In this document: positions 22,418 to 29,908 of the stretch, in pieces
Layout: every line of letters begins with the position of its first letter
Numbering within the stretch: position 1 is the first letter of the stretch
Assembly (NCBI GenBank): GCA_022683945.1
Contig: JAJHSH010000029.1
Coordinates: 1 to 37,665 of the forward strand
Length of the DNA: 37,665 nucleotides
From: Candidatus Acetothermia bacterium
GTDB lineage: Bacteria; Bipolaricaulota; Bipolaricaulia; RBG-16-55-9; DRXL01
Reading direction: 5' to 3'
Made by a program: the position numbers and the translations under genes
Notes under the pieces: model-generated
The model's database searches: none
Told to the model about the DNA's origin: nothing
Seen by the model: only the letters and a program-made list of their open reading frames with translations

Positions 22418-22528
22418 AAGATCATCCTCCCACCGATCTCTCTTTTTAATCTTGCGGCAAGGACGGAGATTTGTCAAGACGGGCTGGCATTCTACGAAGA
22501 AGTCATCTAAACTCTAATATAGATATAG

Positions 22529-22975
22529 ATGAGCCGCATTCTGGGAATTGATGTAGGAGAGAGACGACTGGGTTTGGCCCTCAGCGATGAGACCAGCACT
22601 CTTGCTAGTCCCTACGGCGTCTACGAACGCTCCTCGCTGGAGGCCGATCTCGCTTATCTTAAAAAGTTAATAACTTCTCAAAAGATCTCAGAGATCGTCC
22701 TCGGGCTGCCCATCAACATGGACGGCTCGCTGGGCCCTAAAGCCCAGGAGATTCTGGAGTTCAAAAAGACGCTGGAAGAGCGCTTGACGATCGCCGTCGA
22801 GCTGTTCGATGAGCGCTTGACGACGGCAGAGGCTGAGCGCGTGCTGCTCAGCGCCGACGTCAGCCGCCGCAAACGCAAGAGCGTGCGCGATGCGCTCGCT
22901 GCTGTCTTGATCTTACAAGGGTATCTGCAAAAAAAGTCTCTAGAGTCACAGATGTCGAAAAGCCAAGACTTATGA
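22529..22975 (+). CDS. ruvX: YqgF/RuvX-family Holliday junction resolvase-like nuclease
   Basis: 148-aa RNase H-fold protein. The signature ILGIDVGERRLGLALSDE at residues 4-21 includes the first catalytic Asp. The second block IVLGLPINMDGSLGPKA and the third block LFDERLTTAEAERVL, then RKSVRDALAAVLILQGYL, supply the other acidic residues. Family members process the 5' end of 16S pre-rRNA or resolve junctions. There is no Shine-Dalgarno site before ATG 22529. The preceding TAATATAGATATAG is AT-rich and may include the -10 box, so a leaderless or near-leaderless message is likely. Confidence 0.92.
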   Translation: MSRILGIDVGERRLGLALSDETSTLASPYGVYERSSLEADLAYLKKLITSQKISEIVLGLPINMDGSLGPKAQEILEFKKTLEERLTIAVELFDERLTTAEAERVLLSADVSRRKRKSVRDALAAVLILQGYLQKKSLESQMSKSQDL

Positions 22976-22982
22976 TATCGGT

Positions 22983-23011
22983 TTGACTTTAAGCCCCTGT
23001 TGGTCTACCAT
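22983..23011 (+). promoter_or_regulatory. Promoter before the two small unknown genes
   Basis: TTGACT (5/6), a 17-bp spacer and TACCAT (4/6). It is followed by AAAGGAG near 23021-23027 and then ATGs at 23034 and 23038. The first opens only a 3-codon frame. Confidence 0.45.
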
Positions 23012-23037
23012 CTCAGTAGTAAAGGAGTTCGAGATGC

Positions 23038-23100
23038 ATGGCTAGAGGCGGTCAGAAACGCAGCCAAGAGCCAAGTCCGCAAGAAGAGCAAAGAAGATAG
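23038..23100 (+). CDS. Possible 20-aa leader peptide or decayed 5' end
   Basis: ATG 23038 after GGAG gives MARGGQKRSQEPSPQEEQRR and a TAG stop. The same frame continues through 17 sense codons (including EELSKYAIWEY), a TGA at 23146-23148 and then the start of the next gene at 23152. This could be a short leader gene, a decayed N-terminal extension of that gene, or chance. No family is recognised. Confidence 0.22.
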   Translation: MARGGQKRSQEPSPQEEQRR

Positions 23101-23151
23101 GCTTGGAGAAGTGAAGAGCTGTCAAAATATGCAATCTGGGAATACTGACCG

Positions 23152-23469
23152 ATGCGGATTGATTTCTCTTTGGAGAGAGCCGAAGACACGAGAGAGCGTC
23201 GCACTTTCGAGATCGAAGGTGGAAAGGTCCAATCGTTTAGGCTGCAGCTGGAAATCCGCATCGAGGGCGAGTGGAAACCCGTCATCAGATGGGATACTAC
23301 CCATGGTTTTGTGGACTGTGACCGATACAACTTGCAAGGGGAGAAAAGAAAGTCCATACTTAATGTGTCGTTTGAAGAGGGGCTGACGCGAGCCCAGAAT
23401 GCCTTGAACGCGCATTGGCATCTCTATCGCCAACGATTCTTGGAGGGGTGGTTCCCAGATGAGCGCTAA
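23152..23469 (+). CDS. Small unknown protein, DUF7718-like
   Basis: 105-aa soluble protein. The stretch LQLEIRIEGEWKPVIRWDT, then HGFVDCDRYN, and the C-terminal ALNAHWHLYRQRFLEGWF resemble a family of short uncharacterised proteins (DUF7718-like) often found beside another small gene, as here. ATG 23152 has no clear ribosome binding site. The gene overlaps its downstream neighbour by 11 nt, so the two are translated together. Function unknown; a two-gene toxin-antitoxin-like arrangement is possible, but I see no toxin motif. Confidence 0.65.
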   Translation: MRIDFSLERAEDTRERRTFEIEGGKVQSFRLQLEIRIEGEWKPVIRWDTTHGFVDCDRYNLQGEKRKSILNVSFEEGLTRAQNALNAHWHLYRQRFLEGWFPDER

Positions 23470-23752
23470 GATGACGACTCACGAGCGCAAAAATACACAG
23501 CTTATTGCGATCTTTGATGAGATTCTTCGCAAGCGGCCTGAACTGCTGGAGGAGGTCCCGAGTGGGGCTTCTCTTGTGATGCAAATCGAGGGCGATGAAG
23601 CATTCAACACTTGGGCGCAGCACGTAGCAGAGAAGAATAGCCCCGAACGCCCAAAGTTCTTTGTCCGCTTTACCCTCAAAACTCCCGTTGCATCGAAAAA
23701 ACCACTCTCTTGGAAACAAGTCGGGGAACTAGAGCTTCAGTCTGCAGTGTAA
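23459..23752 (+). CDS. Small unknown protein paired with the DUF7718-like gene
   Basis: 97-aa predicted soluble protein (MSAKMTTHERKNTQLIAIFD...). It contains LRKRPELLEEVPSGASLVM, a helical region, and the basic C-terminal VASKKPLSWKQVGELELQSA. No transmembrane segment or known catalytic motif is visible. It starts inside the preceding gene (11-nt overlap) at ATG 23459; ATG 23471 is a possible alternative. I do not recognise the family with certainty. Coupling suggests it works with the upstream product. Confidence 0.6.
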   Translation: MSAKMTTHERKNTQLIAIFDEILRKRPELLEEVPSGASLVMQIEGDEAFNTWAQHVAEKNSPERPKFFVRFTLKTPVASKKPLSWKQVGELELQSAV

Positions 23753-23792
23753 CGCTTTCTTCCCTGGGGCATGCGAATGGCCTAGAACTGTC

Positions 23793-25043
23793 CTATTTGA
23801 ATCTGATCTTCTGAACGCGCGAGTTGCCGTTGTCCGCGACGAAGATCACGCCGTCAGCGCCTACGGCGATATCTACAGGCTGATTGAACTGCGCGTCGCC
23901 GCTTCCTAGGCTTCCCCATTTGGCAGTAAACGCCCCGTCCCCAGAGAACTTCTGAATCCGGTCGTTCCACGTGTCGGCGACATAGACGTTGCCCTGAGGA
24001 TCTACAGCGATCCCCAGAGGAGCGCTGAACTGCCCATCGCGCTCCCCCGCAGAGCCCCACTGCCCCAGATAAGAGCCGTCCAGCATAAATCTCTGGACGC
24101 GCGCGTTGCCCGTGTCCAGCACATAGACAAAACCCTGATTGCTGACGGCTATGTCATTGGGGGAGTTAAATTGCCCTTCGCCGGAGCCGAAGCTCCCCCA
24201 GCGCGCGATCAACGTTCCCGTCGGGCTGAACTTCTGCACTCTGTTGTTCACTTTGTCTACTACATAGAGATTGCCTACAGAGTCGGTAGCTACTCCCGTG
24301 GGAAAGCTGAACTGTCCCTCTCCCGTGCCCAGATTGCCCCACTGGGCCACAAAGCCGCCGCTCTCGGTGAACTTCTGCACTCTCTGATTGCCCGCATCGG
24401 CGACATAGACAAAGCCCTGCGGGTCAACCGTTACGCCCAATGGCCCCATCAGTTGGCCGCTGCCGGAGCCGCGGCCACCCCACGTGGAGATCGGTTGCCC
24501 ATCGCTCGTAAAGCGCTGCACCCGATTGGTGTCAAAATCCGTGACGTAGAGTTGCTCTCTGGAATTGAGAGCGATGTGAGAGATCCCATTGAATTGACTA
24601 TCCCCCGTGCCGCGTGCCCCCCACTTGCCCAAGAACTGAATGAGCATCACAGCTTCAAAGCTGAAAGCAACGGGCGTGCTCTGATTGCCCGCTTCGTCTA
24701 TGAGTGTGATGCGCAGGCGGACTTTCTGGGGAATCCGCGAGAAGACAAAGAACGGAAAACTGCCCTGCGTCTGGCCCTTCACTTTGGGGTTGAAGCTGAA
24801 CGCCGCAAAATCTGCGGCCTCGATGACCTCAAAGCGCGCTTGGGATATATCTCCGTCGGCATCGCGAAAGCGCACGACCCCGAACATCTTGCTGCCATCG
24901 GCGGGGATGGGTGACTTCAGATCAATACCGAGAATCTCCGGAGAGAGCGGACTACCGCCGCCGCCCTGCGGTTGTGCTTGCCCTAGCGAGACGATCAGCC
25001 CTAACAATAACCCTGCGAGAAGCCCACTGCGTACGAGTGCCAT
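23793..25043 (-). CDS. Secreted six-bladed NHL-repeat beta-propeller protein
   Basis: 416-aa exported protein. It has a signal peptide (ALVRSGLLAGLLLGLIVSLG, then QAQ). A short Ig-like region follows (about 35-140, with FRDADGD and LIDEAGNQS), then six NHL blades of about 47 residues. Each blade carries a variant of GQFxxPxGIAVDPQGxVYVADxxNxRVQKF, for example GNVYVADTWNDRIQKF. Such propellers bind proteins or sugars and lack enzymatic residues. ATG 25043 after GGAAG is preferred over GTG 25052. A promoter lies at 25100-25128. It sits downstream of the yidD group but appears separately transcribed. Confidence 0.9.
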   Translation of the reverse strand: MALVRSGLLAGLLLGLIVSLGQAQPQGGGGSPLSPEILGIDLKSPIPADGSKMFGVVRFRDADGDISQARFEVIEAADFAAFSFNPKVKGQTQGSFPFFVFSRIPQKVRLRITLIDEAGNQSTPVAFSFEAVMLIQFLGKWGARGTGDSQFNGISHIALNSREQLYVTDFDTNRVQRFTSDGQPISTWGGRGSGSGQLMGPLGVTVDPQGFVYVADAGNQRVQKFTESGGFVAQWGNLGTGEGQFSFPTGVATDSVGNLYVVDKVNNRVQKFSPTGTLIARWGSFGSGEGQFNSPNDIAVSNQGFVYVLDTGNARVQRFMLDGSYLGQWGSAGERDGQFSAPLGIAVDPQGNVYVADTWNDRIQKFSGDGAFTAKWGSLGSGDAQFNQPVDIAVGADGVIFVADNGNSRVQKIRFK

Positions 25044-25099
25044 CGTTGCCACTTCCCTTCTTATCTTAGGTAGGTGTCCAACACAAAACCTCGGGTAAT

Positions 25100-25128
25100 A
25101 CTATAGTACCCTAATAAGAAAAAGACAA
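25100..25128 (-). promoter_or_regulatory. Promoter of the NHL-repeat gene
   Basis: Minus strand: TTGTCT (4/6), a 17-bp spacer and TATAGT (5/6). The predicted start near 25093 leaves a leader of about 50 nt that includes a GGAAG ribosome binding site. Confidence 0.55.
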
Positions 25129-25167
25129 GAGCAGGTGTCCCGATCTCTGCGGGCAGGGGTACAGAGT

Positions 25168-26079
25168 TCAGGGTGTATGCGAAACGGTGAAGCCCTCGGG
25201 AAAGAGGTCGCTGCGATAGATAAAGAAGCTGCCTTCGGGTTCTTTTTCCGTAGCGACGCTGCGCATCCCCAAGAAGCGCTCGCCGTCGCGATAGAACGTG
25301 AGCGAAAATCGTTCGCTTTTCAGTAAATACTCCTCGGCGGCTGTTCTCGCCCCATCGGGCGCTTGCAGGCTGACAGCTCCCAAGCGTTCAAGGATCACCG
25401 TGGGGGTAGGGGGAGCGGGCTCGCCCGCGCGTCGCTCTCCCCGCAGACTAATAATCTTCAGCGAGAGAGGTTCAGGAGCATCGGCCCAGAGCGCCAACAC
25501 CGTGTAAGAGCTGAACATCCCCAAGAGCAGAAACGGCTCTTGAGGCAGACTGACAGCACTCTCGCTCTCGCCATCGCTGAGCAGGCCCTCGGTCGCATGA
25601 AAGAGCGCGCTCACTTTGCGATTTCCGATGCCCACCGGCCCATTGATCGCCAGTTGATAACTGAGCGGGCGCTTTTCAGCATCGAAGCGCATGACTTGCA
25701 AAAAAGTCGCTTGGGTATTAATAAAAGCGATTTTGAACGTCAGTCTTCCTTGGGATTCAAGGACGAGCTCGCCGGTGGGAAGGCGTTTGAGAGAATATTC
25801 TTCGGTAGCAAACTGCTGGCCACGACCTTCGATGGTGAGCCTGCCTTGATCGAGCAGACCGACCTTCGGAGAAGAGGGCGGCTCTGGCGGCATGGGAATA
25901 GTCGCTTCGGGGGTAGGGGGAGAAGTCGGAGGAGACGACGGCGAACTGGGCAAGGGCGGTAGAGCGGTGCTCGAAATCTCTTTCGGAGCCCCCGGCCCGA
26001 GCGCCCACCAAAGTCCCATCACACTGAAGATCCCTAGAAACAGAAGGACAATCGCAAGAACAGCTAGGCTACGACGCAT
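25168..26079 (-). CDS. Anchored extracytoplasmic protein of unknown function
   Basis: 303-aa protein with an N-terminal signal anchor (LAVLAIVLLFLGIFSVMGLW), a Pro/Ser-rich linker (about 36-72) and a beta-rich exported domain of about 230 residues. The domain includes LTIEGRGQQFATEEYSLKRL and a later similar segment LQAPDGARTAAEEYLLKSER, hinting at an internal duplication of a beta-sheet unit. No enzyme motif is recognised. It starts 19 nt after the yidD stop, so it is probably co-transcribed with yidD. Given its partner it may belong to envelope biogenesis, but this is only context. Confidence 0.7.
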   Translation of the reverse strand: MRRSLAVLAIVLLFLGIFSVMGLWWALGPGAPKEISSTALPPLPSSPSSPPTSPPTPEATIPMPPEPPSSPKVGLLDQGRLTIEGRGQQFATEEYSLKRLPTGELVLESQGRLTFKIAFINTQATFLQVMRFDAEKRPLSYQLAINGPVGIGNRKVSALFHATEGLLSDGESESAVSLPQEPFLLLGMFSSYTVLALWADAPEPLSLKIISLRGERRAGEPAPPTPTVILERLGAVSLQAPDGARTAAEEYLLKSERFSLTFYRDGERFLGMRSVATEKEPEGSFFIYRSDLFPEGFTVSHTP

Positions 26080-26098
26080 GATCTCTCCATTTCAGAGT

Positions 26099-26308
26099 TC
26101 ACGGTACCGGGTCGATTCCGCCGGGATGGCCCGGATGGCACCGAACTATGCGCTTGATCGCCTGCCAGCCGCCCTTCAAGAACCCGTATTTCTGGACGGC
26201 CTGTCGGGCATACTCCGAACACGAGGGGTAGAAGCGACAAGCGCTGGGCAAGAAGGGCGAGACCAGCTTCTGATAGGCTACCACGAGCACGATCCCTAGA
26301 GCACGCAT
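26099..26308 (-). CDS. yidD: Membrane protein insertion efficiency factor YidD
   Basis: 69-aa YidD-family protein that assists YidC-dependent membrane insertion. The hallmark AYQKLVSPFLPSACRFYPSC, then SEYA, with two conserved Cys, and WQAIKRIVRCHPGHPGGIDP are all present. The amphipathic N-terminal helix is at residues 1-15. ATG 26308 follows GGGAGGGAAAAG. yidD usually lies between rnpA and yidC; here it is detached from them and has its own promoter. Confidence 0.95.
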   Translation of the reverse strand: MRALGIVLVVAYQKLVSPFLPSACRFYPSCSEYARQAVQKYGFLKGGWQAIKRIVRCHPGHPGGIDPVP

Positions 26309-26333
26309 GGCTCTTTTCCCTCCCTTGCAGAGT

Positions 26334-26363
26334 ATTGTAATACAAAGAGCTTTGCTCCGTCAA
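26334..26363 (-). promoter_or_regulatory. yidD promoter
   Basis: Minus strand: TTGACG (5/6), an 18-bp spacer and TACAAT (5/6), located just past the stop of the DUF2007 gene. The -10 region overlaps the palindrome GTATTGTAATAC (26332-26343). Confidence 0.6.
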
Positions 26364-26366
26364 TTT

Positions 26367-26615
26367 CTAATCGTAGTCGGGCTCTTCTTCAAGAAGTGGT
26401 GCTGCGCGTTGAAACTCTTCTATCAGTTCTCGCGCCTCTTCAGCGCGGCTTTCAGGGACGCGTACTTCAATTGGGCCTAGGGGATAGGCCGGCCCCATCT
26501 CATATCCGATAAAACACTCTATCTGCGCCTCCGCAAGTGTCGCCTTGATAATGCTCGCTTCGTATATATCCCGAGCGATGTAGATAGAGACCAATCGTGC
26601 AGGAGTCTCTGACAT
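26367..26615 (-). CDS. DUF2007-like small protein
   Basis: 82-aa acidic protein resembling the DUF2007 family (putative signal-transducing or regulatory proteins). The pattern LVSIYIARDIYEASIIKATL, then AEAQIECFIGYE, followed by PIEVRVPESRAEEARELI, is a ferredoxin-like beta-alpha-beta layout typical of the family. No cysteine cluster or transmembrane segment. It diverges from ahcY. Biochemical function is not known. Confidence 0.75.
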   Translation of the reverse strand: MSETPARLVSIYIARDIYEASIIKATLAEAQIECFIGYEMGPAYPLGPIEVRVPESRAEEARELIEEFQRAAPLLEEEPDYD

Positions 26616-26638
26616 CAGAAGCTCACCTCTTGATTTGC

Positions 26639-26690
26639 CGTGCGATCGCTATTCTAACGACTTGAGAGAGTGATCGCACGTCGCTAAGAT
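26639..26690 (+). promoter_or_regulatory. ahcY promoter region with two overlapping inverted repeats
   Basis: TTGAGA (26662-26667, 5/6), a 17-bp spacer and TAAGAT (26685-26690, 4/6). A 9-bp inverted repeat CGTGCGATC / GATCGCACG (26639-26647, 26672-26680) straddles the -35 box. A looser pair, CTATTCTAACGAC / GTCGCTAAGATAG, overlaps it. Because most of this lies upstream of the predicted start, it is more likely an operator than a riboswitch. Confidence 0.5.
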
Positions 26691-26712
26691 AGTCCTGCAC
26701 CAAGGAGGCCCT

Positions 26713-27960
26713 ATGAAGAGCATCATTCGCAACGCTTCGCTCGCATCCGCCGGCCAACAGAAGATAGAGTGGGTTCAGCGACGCATGAGCCTGCTCAACA
26801 GAATCCGCACGGAATTCGAACGCGACAAGCCGTTCAGAGATCTCCGACTCGCGCTCAGTATTCACTTGGAAGCGAAGACGGCCTATCTGGCACAGGTCTT
26901 GAAAGCCGGCGGCGCTGAGGTGGCCGTGACCGGCTGTAATCCCCTGAGCACCCAAGACGACGTCGCCGCGGCTTTAGCTGCCAAGGGCGATATCTTCGTG
27001 GCGGCGTGGCGCGGCGCGACTCCCGAAGAGTATGAATCTCATTTGAAAGCCGTCTTGCAGACCAAGCCCCATATAATCTTGGACGACGGCGGCGACTTAA
27101 CAAAACTTCTGCACGGCGAGCTTTCAGAGCTCGCGAAAGATATTCTCGGTGGCACCGAAGAGACGACCACCGGCGTGCGACGCTTGAAAGCTCTGGCTGC
27201 TCAGAAGAAATTGCGCTTCCCCATCTTCGCCGTCAACGACGCCCAGATGAAATTTCTCTTCGATAATCGCTACGGCACGGGACAGTCTACTTGGGATGGG
27301 ATTATGAGAACGACGAATCTCTCGATCGCGGGGAAGACGGTAGTCGTGGCGGGTTACGGCTGGTGCGGTCGCGGGATCGCCCTGCGAGCCAAGGGACTCG
27401 GCGCGAACGTCATCATCACAGAAGTGAACCCCGTGCGGGCGATAGAGGCCGTCATGGACGGTTTTCGCGTCATGGAGTTGGTCGAAGCCGCACCCCTAGG
27501 CGAGATCTTCGTGACGGCCACCGGATGCAAAGATATCATCACGGAAGAATCTCTGAAGATTATGAAAGATGGAACGATCTTAGCGAACTCCGGACACTTC
27601 GACGTGGAGATTCGCAAGCCCGATCTAGAGAGACTTTCGGTCGCGCGCCGGACGATTCGCTTCAACGTCGAAGAGTTCGAAATGAAAGACGGTCGGCGGC
27701 TCTATCTCTTGGCCGAAGGGCGCTTGGTGAATTTGGCCGCCGGGGATGGCCACCCCGTCGAGATCATGGATCTCTCATTTGCACTGCAAGCGCTCACTTT
27801 AGAATATATAGCGAAGCATCGCTCCGAGCTACAGCCGAACTTGTACCCTGTCCCACCGGAGATAGATCACCGTGTCGCGCTGCTCAAGCTGGAGACGCTG
27901 GGTATCACAATAGACAAGCTCAGCCCGGAGCAGCAAGCCTATCTTGAAAGAGCACTATAA
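26713..27960 (+). CDS. ahcY: Adenosylhomocysteinase
   Basis: 415-aa NAD-dependent hydrolase that splits S-adenosylhomocysteine to adenosine and homocysteine. The substrate domain includes LSIHLEAKTAYLAQVLKAGG, VTGCNPLSTQDDVAAAL and GGTEETTTGVRRL. The Rossmann domain has VVVAGYGWCGRGIA (GxGxxG) and VTATGCKDIITEE. C-terminal NLAAGDGHPVEIMDLSFALQ is diagnostic. The length matches short bacterial/archaeal forms that lack the long insert. AAGGAGG precedes ATG 26713. It feeds homocysteine to the two PLP enzymes further along the same strand. Confidence 0.95.
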   Translation: MKSIIRNASLASAGQQKIEWVQRRMSLLNRIRTEFERDKPFRDLRLALSIHLEAKTAYLAQVLKAGGAEVAVTGCNPLSTQDDVAAALAAKGDIFVAAWRGATPEEYESHLKAVLQTKPHIILDDGGDLTKLLHGELSELAKDILGGTEETTTGVRRLKALAAQKKLRFPIFAVNDAQMKFLFDNRYGTGQSTWDGIMRTTNLSIAGKTVVVAGYGWCGRGIALRAKGLGANVIITEVNPVRAIEAVMDGFRVMELVEAAPLGEIFVTATGCKDIITEESLKIMKDGTILANSGHFDVEIRKPDLERLSVARRTIRFNVEEFEMKDGRRLYLLAEGRLVNLAAGDGHPVEIMDLSFALQALTLEYIAKHRSELQPNLYPVPPEIDHRVALLKLETLGITIDKLSPEQQAYLERAL

Positions 27961-28017
27961 ACTGAGTATACTAATCTGAATTTGACGAGAAGATCTAGGA
28001 GGTACGATCTTATAACA

Positions 28018-28473
28018 ATGGCCAACACTCAGACGAGCTATAAGCCCCGCCTGCCCAAGGTCCTAGCCGACGGCAAGATTCACGCCATCGGACGCCGCAA
28101 AGAATCCGTTGCGCGCGTCTTTCTCCAGGCCAACGGAGACGGAAAAGTCATCGTCAACGGCAAACCCGCGGAAGTCTATTTTGCCGCCGATCCGTATATC
28201 AAAGATCGTTTGGAGCAATTGATTCGGCGTCCGTTCTATGTGACCAACACGCTCAATCGCTATGATGTCATCGCCAACTGCACGGGCGGGGGCTTCACCG
28301 GTCAGATGGAGGCAATCCAGCTGGGCATCGCACGGGCTCTCTTAGCTGTCAGCGAAGATTATCGCACGCTCTTGCGCCGCGAAGGGCTGCTCACGCGCGA
28401 CCCGCGCATGGTCGAGCGCAAGAAATACGGCTTCCATAAAGCTCGCCGCGGCCAACAGTTCAGCAAGAGATAA
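28018..28473 (+). CDS. rpsI: 30S ribosomal protein S9
   Basis: 151-aa S9. It contains the family core AIGRRKESVARVFL, the central region with NCTGGGFTGQMEAIQLGIAR and the C-terminal LTRDPRMVERKKYGFHKARR ending in QFSKR, which contacts P-site tRNA. ATG 28018 is the natural start, but the strong AGGAGG at 27997-28002 is 15 nt away, longer than usual. Normally rpsI follows rplM (L13). Here it sits alone after ahcY with rpmE next. Confidence 0.97.
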   Translation: MANTQTSYKPRLPKVLADGKIHAIGRRKESVARVFLQANGDGKVIVNGKPAEVYFAADPYIKDRLEQLIRRPFYVTNTLNRYDVIANCTGGGFTGQMEAIQLGIARALLAVSEDYRTLLRREGLLTRDPRMVERKKYGFHKARRGQQFSKR

Positions 28474-28518
28474 CATAAACCCTTTGGGCGAACACTCAAA
28501 TCAAGAAGGAGATGCTTC

Positions 28519-28728
28519 ATGAAAGCCGGCATACACCCGGAGATGAAGAAAACCGTGATCCGCTGCGCCTGCGGAGCCGCTTTAGAGACCTACTCAACCT
28601 CGGATAATCTGCACGTAGATATTTGCTCCAAGTGCCACCCGTTCTTTACCGGGGAAGAGAAGCTGATCGACACCGAAGGGCGCGTACAGCAATTTGAGCG
28701 CCGCTACGGAAAGAAACAGAAGAAATAG
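28519..28728 (+). CDS. rpmE: 50S ribosomal protein L31, zinc-binding type
   Basis: 69-aa L31 of the cysteine-containing type. Zn ligands are expected from CACG (16-19) and CSKCH (36-40). The family motif [18 protein letters not shown] follows. AAGGAG precedes ATG 28519 at good spacing. It is probably co-transcribed with rpsI (45-nt gap) and with the PLP enzyme gene starting 4 nt after its stop. Confidence 0.96.
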   Translation: MKAGIHPEMKKTVIRCACGAALETYSTSDNLHVDICSKCHPFFTGEEKLIDTEGRVQQFERRYGKKQKK

Positions 28729-28732
28729 CAAG

Positions 28733-29857
28733 ATGCGCTTCGAAACGAAGGCCGTGCAGGCTGGACGGGAGACCGACCCCATCACCGGGGCGCTCATCCC
28801 GCCGATCCATCAGGGCGCGACCTTCGTTCAAGAAGAGCCGGGCGTCCATAAAGGCTACCCCTACGGGCGCACGGGAAATCCCACACGCGCTCTCTTAGAG
28901 AGAGCCATCGCTGAGATGGAGAGCGGAAAGCACGGGCTGGCTTTTGCTTCGGGCTTGGCTGCCGAAGACGCGATCGTTCACTTATTGCAACCCGGCGATC
29001 ACGTCCTCTGCTGCGATGACGTCTACGGCGGAACTTATCGGCTCTTTGAGCAAGTGCGACGTCGCTACGGGTTAGAGTTCTCTTATTTTGACACGACCGA
29101 GGCCGACGCCATCAAGCCACAAAAGAAGACCAAACTCATCTGGCTCGAATCTCCGACGAACCCGTTATTAAAGATTGCCGACCTCGCTGCGATAGCTAAG
29201 CGCAAGGGCGACGCCCTGCTCGTCGTAGACAATACTTTTGCGACGCCCTATCTGCAACGGCCCCTGGAGCTTGGCGCGGATATTATCGTGCACAGCTCGA
29301 CCAAATATCTCAGCGGGCACGGCGACGTCATCGGCGGGCTCATCGTCACTTCTAACGCCGAAGTCTATGAGAGACTGAAATTCTTGCAGAACGCCATCGG
29401 CGCGGTGCCGGGGCCCTTCGATTGCTGGCTCGTCTTACGCGGCTTTAAGACGCTCGCTCTGAGAATGAAAGCGCACTCAGAAAACGCGCAAGTTGTCGCA
29501 GAGTTTCTCAGTAAGCATAAAAAAGTTGAGCGCGTCTACTATCCCGGACTGGCTGCTCACCCCGGTCACGCCGTCGCGAAAAAACAAATGAACGGGCTTT
29601 ACAGCGGGATGCTCAGCTTCGAGCTGAAGGGCGATGTGAAGAAGTTCGTGCAGGCGACGAAAGTCTTTGTGCTCGCCGAGAACTTGGGCATGATCGAATC
29701 GCTCACGACCCATCCGGCGACGATGACTCACGCTTCGATTCCGCCCGAAGAGCGCGCCCGCCGGGGCATTAAAGACAACTTAGTTCGGCTCTCTATAGGG
29801 GTCGAGAACGCTCAAGATCTGATCGAGGATCTCCGACAAGCTCTTGATTATGCTTAG
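28733..29857 (+). CDS. Cystathionine gamma-synthase/gamma-lyase family PLP enzyme
   Basis: 374-aa fold-type I PLP enzyme of the Cys/Met metabolism family. Substrate and cofactor motifs: YGRTGNPTRALLE (44-56), FASGLAAEDA, VVDNTFATPYLQRPLELGAD and the PLP lysine Lys191 in SSTKYLSGHGDVIGG. Members act as cystathionine gamma-synthase, gamma-lyase or related sulfhydrylases. With the adjacent beta-synthase-like gene and ahcY, gamma-lyase (cystathionine to cysteine) is the best guess. The frame opens at 28694, but ATG 28733 gives the canonical N-terminus. Confidence 0.88.
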   Translation: MRFETKAVQAGRETDPITGALIPPIHQGATFVQEEPGVHKGYPYGRTGNPTRALLERAIAEMESGKHGLAFASGLAAEDAIVHLLQPGDHVLCCDDVYGGTYRLFEQVRRRYGLEFSYFDTTEADAIKPQKKTKLIWLESPTNPLLKIADLAAIAKRKGDALLVVDNTFATPYLQRPLELGADIIVHSSTKYLSGHGDVIGGLIVTSNAEVYERLKFLQNAIGAVPGPFDCWLVLRGFKTLALRMKAHSENAQVVAEFLSKHKKVERVYYPGLAAHPGHAVAKKQMNGLYSGMLSFELKGDVKKFVQATKVFVLAENLGMIESLTTHPATMTHASIPPEERARRGIKDNLVRLSIGVENAQDLIEDLRQALDYA

Positions 29858-29866
29858 AAGATTCTC

Positions 29867-29899
29867 GACTCTACAGACTCTATTGACTCTCTAGACTTA
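29867..29899. repeat. Short 9-bp tandem repeat
   Basis: GACTCTaca, GACTCTatt, GACTCTcta, then GACTTA start at 29867, 29876, 29885 and 29894, an exact 9-bp period, in the 51-bp gap between the two PLP enzyme genes. Function unknown; it may be simple sequence or tandem protein-binding sites. Confidence 0.6.
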
Positions 29900-29908
29900 A
29901 TTTTTATT

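Noticed and set aside
24171..24914. 247-codon plus-strand frame over the NHL-repeat gene
   Set aside because: It mirrors the repetitive NHL codons and has no independent features.
23793..25043. Repeats in this gene considered as a DNA repeat array
   Set aside because: They are protein-level NHL blades with diverged DNA, not a CRISPR or satellite array.
26616..26712. SAH riboswitch upstream of ahcY
   Set aside because: The paired segments mostly lie upstream of the predicted transcription start, and I cannot see the conserved SAH aptamer core; a DNA operator is simpler.
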